Positions 1 through 10,720 of a stretch of DNA of 64,000 bases are shown here, piece by piece. The position numbers were made by a program, and so were the translations under genes. Every line of letters begins with the position of its first letter. Positions within the stretch are counted from its first letter, which is position 1. Source of the DNA: Diplosphaera chodatii (lineage: Eukaryota > Chlorophyta > Trebouxiophyceae > Prasiolales > Stichococcaceae); contig JAALGY010000004.1 in NCBI GenBank assembly GCA_032358165.1, forward strand, positions 827,424 to 891,423, given 5' to 3'. The notes beneath the pieces are model-generated. The model ran no database searches and was not told where the DNA came from. It was given only the letters and a program-made list of their open reading frames with translations.

Positions 1-540
1 TGGCCTCGCAGAAGACGCTGCCGGCGGCGCTGGCGCTGGTGGGCCTGTTCTGCACCTCAGGTGCGGTCGGTGCTGCGCCTTGCGCCCCTTTGAAGCACCC
101 GCAGCTGGGGTGGTCGATTGGCGGCCTGCTGCATGAAGCTGGGGGCAGCAGCTGCAGCTGCATGGCCAGCCTGCAGCACTGCGTCGCTGTCCATGGCTAT
201 GCAGGACCTTCACGCTTACTCGCCGGCAATTCCGGCTCGTGCTGACGCTGGGTCACTGAGATCTGATCATCGTGAACCCTGGGCAGGCGGCGCCGGCGCC
301 AGCGGCACCGCGCTGTGGCTCGCGACGGGCGGCGGCAGCGCGGGCAGCGGCGCGGCGCTGTGCGGCGCCGCCACCGCCGCCGCGGTGGCCGCGCACCTGG
401 CGCAGACGGCGGTGGACTCCGCCACGGGGTGGGCCTGGCTGCGCCTCGACCCCGGGGCGGCCAAAACCGCCGAGCGCACGCGCAAGGCGGCGAAAAAGGC
501 GGGGTTCGGCGGCGACGACTCGGCGCTCACCACCGCGTGA
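1..540 (+). CDS. C-terminal end of a BASS/SLC10-type (bile acid:sodium symporter family) transporter, 5' truncated
   Basis: The last two exons are visible: 1-60, then 287-540 ending in TGA. The donor is GTGCGG at 61 and the acceptor GGGCAG ends at 286; phase 1 agrees on both sides. The first exon reads ASQKTLPAALALVGLF, matching the conserved QK[ST]LP-type motif of BASS4/SLC10A7-like carriers. The second exon has a hydrophobic helix followed by AHLAQTAVDSATGWAWLR, which resembles the family's last helix (SHLxQ...IDS). The tail is basic and hydrophilic (KTAERTRKAAKKAG). In plants related proteins move organic acids or other metabolites across plastid envelopes; substrate and location cannot be told from this fragment. 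The family assignment rests on remembered motif similarity, so it is moderate. The 5' part lies outside the window. Confidence 0.55.
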
Positions 541-1956
541 AGACGACCGCACTTGCCATGAAGATAGGGCACGAAGTCAGGTGCCCAGGCGAAGTCTGTG
601 CGAGCATCAGCAGCAGGCGAGTGCCAGGCTTCAGCAAGTGCACAGCCCTTGGTCCTTGAAGTACCTTGTCGGCCACGTTCGACAGGCGCAGTAGACATCG
701 GGGACAGAACACAGCATCGGTCATCGGCACAGCACCTGCATCGTTCATTGGGTTGGTAAGTAGGTTTGCAGGCCAGGGTGTCTACCACCTGCGCCTGATG
801 CAATCAGTTTTAAGGCCAGCAGACGTGCCGGCGGCACTGTCGGTCTGCAGCCCTGCTATGTCTCTGATGTCAAGGCTTCGTTCGGAAACGAAGTCGGTAC
901 CGCTGGCTGGGGAGCACTCCGTCAGCTGTGCATCTGCTCTGTGTCAGCACACCTGCCGGCTGTCATGTGGCTTGCTGGGTACGGTAGGCAAGTCTGCAAC
1001 AGCATAGGCCAACTGTTACAGCAGCATTGTGGGACAAGTTGCCTGGCGTAACGCCAGGCAACTTGTCCCACACCAGACAAGACGATCAAATTCGGGAGGA
1101 GTCAACCAAGCAACTGCAATCGTCTGGCATGAACATACCGCTGTTGCGAAAATAGTAGGCTGAGCCCCAGACCCCAGCAGAACGAATCAACAGGACATGC
1201 ATACAGATGATGCACAGTCATGGCAGGAAAGGGAATGTATGCAGGGCGCCTGCGCCTGCGCTCGCGACCAGCGTCTCAAAACTTGCAAGTGCATGGCTCC
1301 GCACAAGCTACACGCGCCCGTGCATTGTGTCTGCGTCACAGGACGCCCTCTTGAAGTGCTCATAACGAGACCCAGCTCACTGGTGCTACCTCGCCATACT
1401 GCTTGGCCATCCTCAGGTGATGCTGTATACGAACACTTGAGAGGGGGCGCCGGTAAGCCCAGCCATTGGGGCACCCCTTGTGCGTCTGCTTGCTAGCATT
1501 GATCCGAACCACAACTGAAGCAGTGCTGTGCGCCCCATGAAGCGCCGCTGTGCCGCTATCGGGGGTTCTTGGTGTGAGCTTTTGTTCGCCGCCGTTCGTG
1601 TGGAATGCCCTCCGTCTGGTGGAGGGCATGTGTGTCTGCCATCTGGGATCAAATTTCCGGTGGTCATGTCTGTCCCTCCTGATGCTGCAGCCGGTCTGCA
1701 CGCCTGCTCGATCGCTCGCAGCAGCAGGCAGCCGTCGTGTGCCCTCATCTGCGCGACTGCCCCGGGAGCCCCGCCGCGCCTGCCCGCCGCACAGCCGGCT
1801 GTGCTGGGTGCCACATCGCGGGCCACCGCCGGCGGCGGCCCGCGCGCCGCCCTGCTGCCCGCACCAGCCGCGCCGGCCCCCTAAAGCACGTAGGAGCTGC
1901 AGCTGCATGCTGAACTGGGTGGCGCGGCTGCCCCTGCTAGCGGCGCCCCCAGCAGC
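541..1956. other. Intergenic region between two 3' gene ends
   Basis: No exon with convincing boundaries was found on either strand. The stretch separates the end of the transporter gene (+) from the end of the GARP gene (-). It contains a perfect inverted repeat at 1028-1072, listed separately. Confidence 0.5.
1028..1072. repeat. Perfect 22-bp inverted repeat with 1-nt spacer
   Basis: Arms 1028-1049 and 1051-1072 are exact reverse complements, separated by a single A at 1050. The arm begins TGTGGGACAAGTTGCC. No flanking direct repeat or extended homology is obvious. It could extrude as a cruciform or form a hairpin if transcribed. Confidence 0.9.
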
Positions 1957-4376
1957 TCAGGCGGCGGCCGCCCGCAGCTCCTCCAAAACCGACTCCTTGT
2001 CCAGCTTCAGGCCGATTGGCGGCTCCGTCTGCAGGAATCATACCAAATCAATTGCAACAACCAGACACACCTAGAACGGAGGAAACGTCGGTCTGACTGC
2101 TTACCACGAACGCTGGTGCGCGGCAATCAGCCACTGCCGGCAAATCAGCAAGCAAGTCGCAGCCAGCGCTTTCATGCATGTGGAAACAGGGACCCTTGCA
2201 GCGTACTGCACAAAGCACTGGAGCTGCGATCAGGGTCATCGCCCATGCTAGCAGGTGCATGCACGGCCAGCACCCCATCACACTAGCTCAACACATGCTG
2301 TGTCTCGCACTTCCGCCCACTCACAGGCACTGCATCGAGCACAGCAGGCAGCATGCCCTGTCCGGAAAACCCCGCACCGGCCGGCCGCGCAGGTCCTGCA
2401 GCATGTGCGCGTGGCGCGCGGCGTAGTGCACCGCGTCCCAGGCGGCGGCGGACTGCATGCAGGCGGCCGGGGCGGAGATGCAGGCCAGGCGCCCCGGGCC
2501 CCCCTGCAGCAGCTGCTGCGGCGTCCCGCCCTGCAGCTTGGACGCCGGCCCCCCCGCAGCGAAGCCGGCAGCGCCGAAGGTGGCGGAGGCGCCCCGGAAC
2601 GGCGGCGGCGTGGCGCCGAAGGGGGCGTAGTGCAGTGGGGACCCCGGCTGCCCCGTGCGCAGCGGCGGCAGGCCCGCGGCCGCGCCGAACGCCGCGTCCC
2701 AGGCGCCGCTGGCAGCCGACGCACCGGCGGCAGGAGCGCCGCCGAGAGCGGAGGTGGCTGTGATGTCCGGCAGCAGCGGCGGCAGGTCGGCCTCAGCCAG
2801 CACCTGCAGCAGATGCACATGTTTGAAGTTTATCCTGCCGGAGCAGCGTGTGAGCATGCGTCACAGGAGACAGGCACCTCCGCACCTCGTTCGGCAGAGC
2901 TGAACAGCAACCCGCACGTTGCTGCAGAGCGCGACTGGTGGCAAAGAAGTAGGGCACCGACACAGGGTAGTTGTCCCCGACCTAGAGAGGGGCTGAATAC
3001 CTGTATGTGCGCCTGTTGATGAAGGCCAGGAGATGCCAACATCCAAAGCCCAGCATTTGCTCATTCAACAGGTTCAGCCCACGGACACGTGGGTCAGCAC
3101 CTCTGGGGGGATGGACAGGGCGGCGGCGGTCAGCTCCGCCATGCTCCACAGCTCCGAGTCGGAGTCCTCCGAGGCGGACAGCCCGCCCAGCAGCCCGAAG
3201 GACGTGTCGGCCGCGGCGTCGAAGGCCGCGCCGAAGCCGCACGCGGCGGCGCCGCAGCCCTCAGGGCTGTGCGTGGCGGCGCGATCCGCTGCCGCCGCCT
3301 GCCGCTGCCGCTGCTGCTGCTGGCCCTGCAGCAGCTGGTCCGGCGGCGGCGAGGACGGCGTCGGGAGGTCCTCCGCCATCGCCACCGCCAGCGCCGCCGC
3401 GGCCATCGCGGCCGCAGCGGCCTCGGCTGCATGGGCTGAGCCGTCAGCCAGCGCGGTGCTGCTGGCGCTGCCGCTGCCGGGGCTGCCGCAGGGCTGCCTG
3501 TCCTGCTCAGCCTGCTCGGCCGCCACCGCCACGCCCTGCAGCGGGGGCGGCTGCGGGGCCGGGCCCCCCTGCAGCGGGACGCCAAACGCGCCGGTCGTGA
3601 CCGTCGCGCTGCCCTGCAGCGGCCAAGGCGCCGCCGCGGCGCCCGCGGGCGGCAGCGCCCAGCCGCGCGCCGCCGCCGGCCAGCCGCCAGGGTTTACAGC
3701 TGCTGCGGGGCCCAGGCACCACTGGGCGGGGGGCTGCGCCGGCGGCAGCCGCCACGCCGGGTCCATCCCGCAGCCAGCGCCGCCCGCGATGCCGCTGCCG
3801 GCGCCCTCATCCACCGCCATGGCCGCTGCAAAACCCTGGCCGCCCGCCGGACCCCGCCCCTGCTGCTGGGCGTGCACCCCCGCTGCCGCCCTTGCCGTCT
3901 TGGGGGTGCGGGGCGAGCGGCGGCAGGGGCGGGGGCCCATGTTGGGCACCGACAGCGTGCGCAGGGTTTTGAGGCCGCCGCAGCCGGCCAGCCCGCCGGC
4001 GTCGAGCGAGCGGCGGCCGTCCAGCGACTTGCGGCTGCCCAACCGCAGCACTCTGCAGCAGCAAAACCACGCCCTAGGTCAGCGTGGCTGTTCAGCAGCC
4101 CCTGACGCAGCAGCGTGGCTCAGTGAGGGGAGTGCGAGCGGCCCTCCTGATGTGCTGCCCCTGAGCAGGGTGAGGCAGCCAGAGCGCGGCGCACCCGCTG
4201 CGGTGCCTCTGGAGGTGAGCGGCCACGGCGTCGCGCGTCAGGCCGGCGGCCGCAGGGCCCATGTGCTCAAGCACAGCAGCGGGCGCCGCATGCGGCCCGA
4301 GCGCCGCGGTCGCATCCTCAAATGCCTTCAGCAGCTGCGGCGTCCACCGCGACTGCACGTATGACATGAGACTCAT
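1957..4376 (-). CDS. GARP/Myb-like (G2-like, type-B ARR/LUX-related) transcription factor
   Basis: Four exons on the minus strand, 4376-4195, 4052-3101, 2803-2378 and 2028-1957, sum to 544 codons. Phases agree (2, 0, 0) and acceptors are CTGCAG. Exon 1 holds one GARP domain: it starts SRWTPQLLKAFEDA and ends LTRDAVAAHLQRHR, with the family's LTR-x-VAxHLQ(K/R)xR helix. The domain continues into exon 2 as SGVLRLGSRKSLDGRRS, recalling type-B response regulators after the DNA-binding helix. Most of exons 2-3 is Ala/Gly/Pro/Gln-rich with acidic patches, typical of an activation domain. The last exon encodes a compact charged tail, TEPPIGLKLDKESVLEELR. It probably binds DNA in the nucleus. No receiver domain was found upstream. 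The start is uncertain: the Met at 4376 is the first in frame, but a 5' exon is possible. The exon 2 donor could also be at 3083. Confidence 0.75.
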
Positions 4377-6097
4377 GGTTCCCTGCGTGATGCAGCAAGT
4401 GCAGGCCTGACGCACAGGATAGGGGCAAGGTGCTAAAGCTGAAAGGACTTCCAAGTTGCACAGCTGGCCGTGCAAGACACAGGTGGCTGTCTCCAGGGGC
4501 TAGTGCGTGACTGCCAGCGATAGAGTGCTTACCCGGCCGCTGCTGGGAGACGTGCAGGCTGAGAACGGCTCCCGCGGCATGGTGCCAGTGCTTGGGGATC
4601 CTCAGCCCTTCAGATCCCCACTGCCCTGACAGCCGAAGTACGGCCGCTGGCGGCGCGCCTCCCGCCGCAGCACCGCCGAGACCTGCGCATGTGGAAGCTC
4701 ACATCAGCGAGCACAGGCACCTGGATGCAGGCGTGTTCACACAACCAACCCCGATACCTGCCAGCTTTGCATTCCGCATGGCGGTCTGCGCGTTCAGATT
4801 GCCGCTTGATGCCAAGCCCGTGCTCGATCGACCAGCGGCTGGGCTGCAAGCAAGTAAGCTGACATGAAGGCTGGCTGCTGGTTGCAGACAGCCGCAGAGC
4901 AGCACTGAAAGTTCAACCTCCTAAAGGTTGCCAGCTTTCGTACACGCGTCCCGCCCCGACATGGATCGCACAGCTGCTTGCGTAAGACGTAGCGCGTCTG
5001 TAACCACCAACGGTCTGGCTGCAGGGCTCACAGCGCTGCAACAACAGCGGTCGGGTGCCGCTTCAGAGTCCTTTATCAGTGAGGAGGTTTGGAAAGACCC
5101 TTTGGAATGGGGCGCGCACCCGCCCTCGCCACTTCTGATCAGCTCCAGACCCGTGTGCCGCCCGCGGCGGGCGCTGCAGGAGCGTCTGAGCACCGGTCGC
5201 CGTATCCGGCGCTAGCTGGCGAGGTTCACTGCCAAATCCAGGTCAGCCTCCGCCGCCGGGACAGTCTGCGGCGGCTGTGGTGTGCTCGAATGACTGGCCT
5301 GCCCCAAGTCTGACCCAATCAGCCCCCGCCGCCGTCTGGCTGGCGCTGTCGCATGTGTTGGCGCCCCGATCAGCAGATCGCCGCCTGATCAAGCGAGATG
5401 CGTAGGTGCGAGGCACTCCTAGAGTCCCAGCATATATTCTCCAGTTCTCGTACACCAGGGGGTTTTGACGCAGTTCCCCGTTGACGAGGTACAGTCAGCC
5501 CGCGGCTATCCGCTTCCTGCTTCTTGATGTCGAACTTATCACCTTGCTGCAGGGTGACGTCGGTCGGCCGCAGCCTGCTATCTTGCCTAGTGCAGCACAA
5601 GCATAGCTTCCCAGCAGCCTGGGTGTAGCTGAACACACGGCGACGGACGCTGCATCGGGGGGCGCGTGACTGGTGCTGCATTTGTGTCTGTCAGACTGCG
5701 GATCGGGTGACCATCTGATCATTGCCGCCGCTCTGGGCAGCGGGTGCCTGCTAGCTGACAGTGCTGCCCATTTGCGACTGCGCTCGTCGACCGGCATATT
5801 GCCGCGCTGTTGGGCGTCGGCACATATCTAGATATTTGCAGCTCCAGGTGCCCTTTTCCGAAACCTCTCCATGCTGCAAATTTGCCGAACAAGTTGCGCG
5901 ACGTTGTTCCAGCATGCAGAGCCGCAGCCAATGCGCAACAGCTGTTGTAACATCGTAGCAAGCTTTCGGTGTGTGTTGCATGTCGCATGCAAGCGGCTGC
6001 CGCAGGTGTACAGTTTATCAGAAAAAGTCACTTGATCAATTACGGTTGCTGAACTGATGGGGATCATCGTGCAGACTGCGTCCGAGGCGGCCACAGC
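4377..6097. other. Divergent intergenic region between GARP gene and VDE
   Basis: This 1.7-kb stretch must carry the promoters of the minus-strand GARP gene and the plus-strand VDE gene. I saw no safe exon. A coding-like minus-strand patch at about 4605-4690 (after an acceptor-like CGCAG) could be a missed 5' exon of the GARP gene but has an early stop. GATC/TGATCA motifs recur between about 5130 and 5720. Confidence 0.4.
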
Positions 6098-9000
6098 ATG
6101 CTCACGGCGGCATCGCAGAGCCAGTCGCTGCTGGCGGCGCCGGCGGCGGCCCGTCCCTTCAGCAGCTGCCGGCAGCGGCAGCGATGCAGCGCCACGCAGC
6201 GCGCCTGCCGCGCAGCGGCGCGGCCGCGGGGCCATGAACAGCAGTCCGATGTCCGGCCGCAGCCGGCGGCGCCGGTGCACAAGCGGCTGCTGTCGGGCGC
6301 GGCCGCCGCTGCGCTGGCCGCAGCCATCGCCTTCACGCCGGCGAGCCAGAGCCTCGCGGCGGACGCAGCCAAGGTGGGTGCCTCATCAGCGCCCACAGCT
6401 CTCTAATCTCTGGCAGCATATGCTGTCCAGGGGGAGCATGCTGGTGCTACATGCTGTGATGTTGCTCTGGTGCAGCTGATGTCACCATCACACGGCTCCA
6501 AGCAGGGCCATGCCCCAAGGCACAGCGTCCCTTGCACCACGTCATGTGCTGCCCTGCCGTGGCACCCGCCCGCGCCCCACCCTGTGCTGCGCCGCCGCGC
6601 AGGTGGGCACCTGCCTGCTGGAGAGCTGCCAGCTGCAGCTGGCGGAGTGCCTGGCGGACGGCAACTGCCTGCAGGACCTCATCTGCCTCAACACCTGCAA
6701 CGGGCGCCCCGACGAGTCGGACTGCCAGGCGCGGCGCTGGGCAGCACCAACCTTGCCGCATGCTCCTCCTGTCCCTGCCTGCTTGCCCAGTTCCCTGCAC
6801 TCCAAACGCTGCCGCGCTGCAGCCGAGCAGGCATCAGCGGCGCGCGGCGGGCATCCAGCTGAGTCAGCCGGCAGCGGGGGTCCCTGCGAGCAGGCAGGGG
6901 CGCTGTGTATGGTCGCATCCGGCGGCCGGCACAGGTTGCCAGTGGACCGCCGGCAGCGTGCGACCTGGCAGCATGCAGACTGGCAGGCATGCAGCCTGGT
7001 GTCATGCCCCGCAGATCAAGTGCGGCGACCTGTACGAGGACGGCGCGGTGCAGACGTTCAACGCGTGCGCGGTGAGCGAGAAGAAGTGCGTGCCGCAGCG
7101 CGTGGACGAGGGCGTGTACCCGGTGAGGATTATGACCCCGGGCACTACTTTCTCCGTGGTATAGTTCAGCGCGGTCAGGGGGAAGAAGCGGGTGCCGCAG
7201 CGCGTGGACGAGGGCGTGTACCCCTGAGGGCCACTGCCACAGCACACCGATCTTTACCCTTGAGTCGGTCAGCCCCGTCAGATGCCCGCAAGGAGGGCGA
7301 ATTCCCCCGCTGCAGGCGCGGGCGCCCCTGCTGCAGCCCAGCGCCTGTCAGCCCGTCCCAGCGCACACGCTCAGCCGTCAGCCTGATGGCCCATGCTCCT
7401 GCCCGGCGCGGCTGTGGCTCGGTTGAGCTGAGTGTTGTCCCCGCATGCTCGTGCCATTTGCTCTCTGGCGTCATCTCAGAGGTGACTGAGGACGCCGTTG
7501 ATCATCTGTTCTCAGGTGCCCCCGGAGTGCGCGCGCGACAAGAACTTCGACCTGTCCAAGTTCACGGGGCGCTGGTACATCACCGCGGGGCTGAACCCGC
7601 TGTTCGACACCTTCCCCTGCCAGGAGCACTTCTTCGGCGTGCCCGAGCCAGGTGAGCGATGTCCTGGCATCACCCTCAACCTAAATTTCTCCAATGGATG
7701 GCAGCATCGCTGAGAAGTGGCAGTGTGCAAGGGGCAGCCGCAGTGCCGGCCGCGCGCTCCTCAGCGGCTGGTGCTCGAAGTCGCTGGCGCCTGCGCTGCA
7801 GGGCTGCTGTACGGCAAGATCAACTGGCGGGTGCCCAAGGCGGACGGCGACTTCCTGCAGCGGGGCGTGGTGCAGACCTTCCGCCAGCAGGACGAGAAGG
7901 ACGTGCTGCTGAACCACGGCAGTGCGTGTTCTCTCCCCTTTCTCGGCTGGCATGGCAAACCCCCGAGAGGCACTTGTAGGATGGCCAGGCAGGCGTGGTG
8001 CAGGCCTTCTGGCGGGCAAAAGGGGAGGGTCCTGCTGCTGAGCCACGGCAGCGCGTCCTGTGCTGCCGGCGCTATGCGCTGACTGATAGACAAACTGTCC
8101 CGTTGCCCAGCAATATGTCTGAACGCCGGGCGCAGGCAACACACCAGCTTTGCATCACATTTCCAAGTCAATGCTGACTTGCTGCGGTGCTCCTTTCGTG
8201 CAGATGCCTACCTGCACTACGAGGATGATTGGTAGGCTCGATGTTCAACGCACTTGCCTAATGACAGTAGTGGTGGGCATCCTGCCTGATCTGCTGTATG
8301 CAAGCAGCAAGTCGCATGCTGCATTACCGGCATGTTCATTTCGATACCGCAGGTACATCCTGGCTAGCAAGCCAGACGAGTATGTCTTCATCTATTACAT
8401 TGGTGCGCTGCCAGATCAGAGCATCGTGATGTGTCGGACTCGTACCACGTAGGCCCGATATAGAGGGTGGCACTTTATAGGGCAACACGTTGCTCGTGAG
8501 TGCACACCTTCAAGGGCTGAGTTTCTGGGGTGGTGCCGAGAACTGAGCAGATTCACGACACGGCATTGCTGCAGGCAACAATGACGCGTGGAAGGGCTAT
8601 GGCGGCGCAGTTGTGTACACCAGGTGCGCTTGCAGGCAGGTGTCGACAGGTAGCGTGACGTGCGACCAGCGAACTGATAAGATCCCCCAGAGCATTGGCA
8701 TGCTGCTGCGTGCACCTTACTCTCGGTAATGTCCGCTGCAGGGACTCATCGCTGCCGGACAAGTACATTCCGGAGCTGCGGAAGGCCGCGTCGGACGCGG
8801 GCCTCGACTGGGACAAGTTCCAGGTGTGCCATGCTTCATGTGCATCAGCGCCAGGCGAATCAATCCGACTCGGCGAATCAAAGTCAGCCGAGGCAGCTGC
8901 TGTCGGCATGCACTCGATGTCAGGGATAGGCCCTCGGTCGGGACTGCGCACAACATATAGGTTCTGAGAACCCGTGTCTGCATCGTGCACCGCAGAAAAC

Positions 9001-9704
9001 GGACAACAGCTGCCCGCCGAAGCCGCCCATCAAGACGCTGCAGCAGGTCCTCAGCGACGACATCGCGGTGGTGCGCACTGTGAAAGTCCCCCCATGCCCT
9101 GCCTGCTACATTTGGCATCCATCCGCCGCCGCCGCGCTGGTTGTGGCCCCGGCGGCACTGCGGATACTCACCATGGCAGCCGCTGAAGGGTTGATCTATC
9201 CATCATGCCGGGTCCCGTGTTCTGAAGTGTTGCACACCCTGGCGCAGGCGGAGAAGGATGTGGGCCAGTTTGTGACGTCGTTCGGCAAGGGCTTCACCGT
9301 GCTGGAGAAGGAGCTGGAGAAGGACCTGACCTTCGAGGAGCGGGTGCGCTTCCCGCTTCCAGCTTCCGGCTGCCTGTGCATGCCGCAGCGCTTGGCGGCC
9401 CGGCGCTGTGTGTCGCAGCAATGGCGGCGGCTGCATCCTGGCCCGCGCAAGCTCAGCAACAGGGAAATGCCGAGGCGGCGGCAGCACTGTGGCAGGCGTG
9501 CGGACGCGTCTGCGCCGTGCAGCTGCCCAATGCACCGATGCAGCTGCCATGCGCGCCCTGCAGGAGATCCAGCGGGAGCTGGAGGTGGCGGAGAAGTACC
9601 TGTCGGGCGTGGAGAAGTCGTACGAGACGGGGCTCGCCTCGCTGCCCCCCTTCAAGTGGCTCCCGTGGTTTGGCAACCGCAGCACCGCCCCCACCAGCGG
9701 CTGA
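6098..9704 (+). CDS. VDE: Violaxanthin de-epoxidase, plant type (thylakoid lumen lipocalin)
   Basis: Twelve exons: 6098-6373, 6603-6728, 7015-7122, 7516-7651, 7802-7921, 8204-8231, 8353-8402, 8575-8623, 8742-8823, 8996-9067 (or 9070), 9248-9343, 9564-9704; about 427 residues. It converts violaxanthin via antheraxanthin to zeaxanthin at low lumen pH for photoprotection. Exon 1 is a plastid transit peptide plus a hydrophobic lumenal signal ([18 protein letters not shown]). Exons 2-3 form the Cys-rich domain ([24 protein letters not shown]). Exons 4-9 form the lipocalin domain: [18 protein letters not shown] carries the Asp region thought to be catalytic, followed by [15 protein letters not shown]. 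Exons 10-12 encode the charged helical tail; TDNSCPP supplies the late cysteine. Intron 2 has a GC donor. Introns 3 and 5 contain copies of the preceding exon end. The first cysteine of the plant CxC pair is absent. Confidence 0.95.
7165..7228 (+). repeat. Degenerate copy of VDE exon 3 end inside intron 3
   Basis: Bases 7192-7223 are identical over 32 bp to 7090-7121, the 3' end of exon 3. Similarity extends upstream to about 7165 with small gaps. In the copy the donor GTGAGG has lost a base (CTGAGG), so the copied frame ends in TGA right after the GVYP codons. The offset is about 102 bp. Confidence 0.9.
7988..8062 (+). repeat. Degenerate copy of VDE exon 5 end, with donor, inside intron 5
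   Basis: The segment resembles 7860-7932 (exon 5 end plus donor) over about 70 bp with one gap, judged at roughly 70-75% identity by eye. The shared core includes GGCGTGGTGCAG and CCACGGCAG. The copied donor reads GCGCGT at 8051 where the original is GTGCGT at 7922. The reading frame stays open from exon 5 through the copy. Confidence 0.8.
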
Positions 9705-10720
9705 GCGGCGGCGGCGGCGGCGGCGGCATTAGTGACGTCACGGCAGCCAGGCCCGGCAAGGACAACAGCAGTAGAGTCTCAGCAGCAGCTGCGAACCAGC
9801 AGCAGGTGCTGCGGGCTGACCGAACTATAGAGCAGCTGTGCTGCGAGTCCTTGATGAGCGGATTGGCCGCCTTGCAAGCTGCAAATGCGGTGCGCAGGAA
9901 CCTGGCAGTTCCGGCAGGCAGTGGCCTGCGATGCCAAGAACCATCTGCACTGCAATGCGCTTGCCTGTTGTGATGGACCTCTTTAGCTTGAGATGCGACG
10001 ATCCTGGTCTATCACTGGACAGTGTTACCGCATTTCATATCAGCCTGCTTCCGCAGCTGGTAATGTCGAACCCACAAAGACCCTGCACGGTCAGGTACGA
10101 ACCAAACCGATCATGCTGCAGCTCACACGACCAGAGCCCTGTGCTCACATCGCATGCTGATAGCCTGCCGCCAACAGCTGCCATACTATCGTGGCAGACG
10201 TACGTACTTCTGCCTGCTGAACCTGAACAGAGGAGTTGCCATGCAAGGGCTTCTTGACCGTCGACCCTAGTAGACATGTGGGTTGTGACCTGCGCCAGGC
10301 AGCCATCCCAGCCTACAGCACCGCTGCCGCATGTTCGCTGCCGCATGATCGCAGCATTGCACCGCTGCACTGCAGCTGCTGCAGGCGGGTGTGGCAGAGC
10401 CGCACAGGTTGTTGAGACGCCGCCGCTGCTGTTTGCAGCATCACTGTGACCTGCGCCGCCGCTGCCGGCGCTGCAGCCCGCCAGCGCCACATGCCGACGT
10501 GCGCCGCTGCGCCGATGGCAAACATGCTGCCGCCAGCGGGAGGTGCAGCTCCCGGCTGTGATGCCCTGACAGCAGCGTCTGCAGCGTTCGTGGCGGGCGG
10601 CCGCCGCCCCAAGAGCGACCCGGTCACCGCCGCCGCTGGAAACCGATTGTAGCGCCGGCAGCGGCAGCGCTGGTCAGATGTGCAGCGTCTGCGCATGCGG
10701 CGGGCGCGCTGCCCGGCGAG
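9705..10720. other. Convergent intergenic region after VDE
   Basis: No gene is supported. At 10624-10641 there is an 18-bp exact match to 10721-10738, the last codons and stop of the neighbouring minus-strand gene, with weaker similarity beyond; the sequence is GCC-rich, so chance is possible. Confidence 0.4.

Noticed and set aside
6510..7655. A 381-codon plus-strand open frame over VDE introns and exons
   Set aside because: It runs through clear introns and reads VDE exons in the wrong frame for part of its length; the spliced VDE model explains the region.
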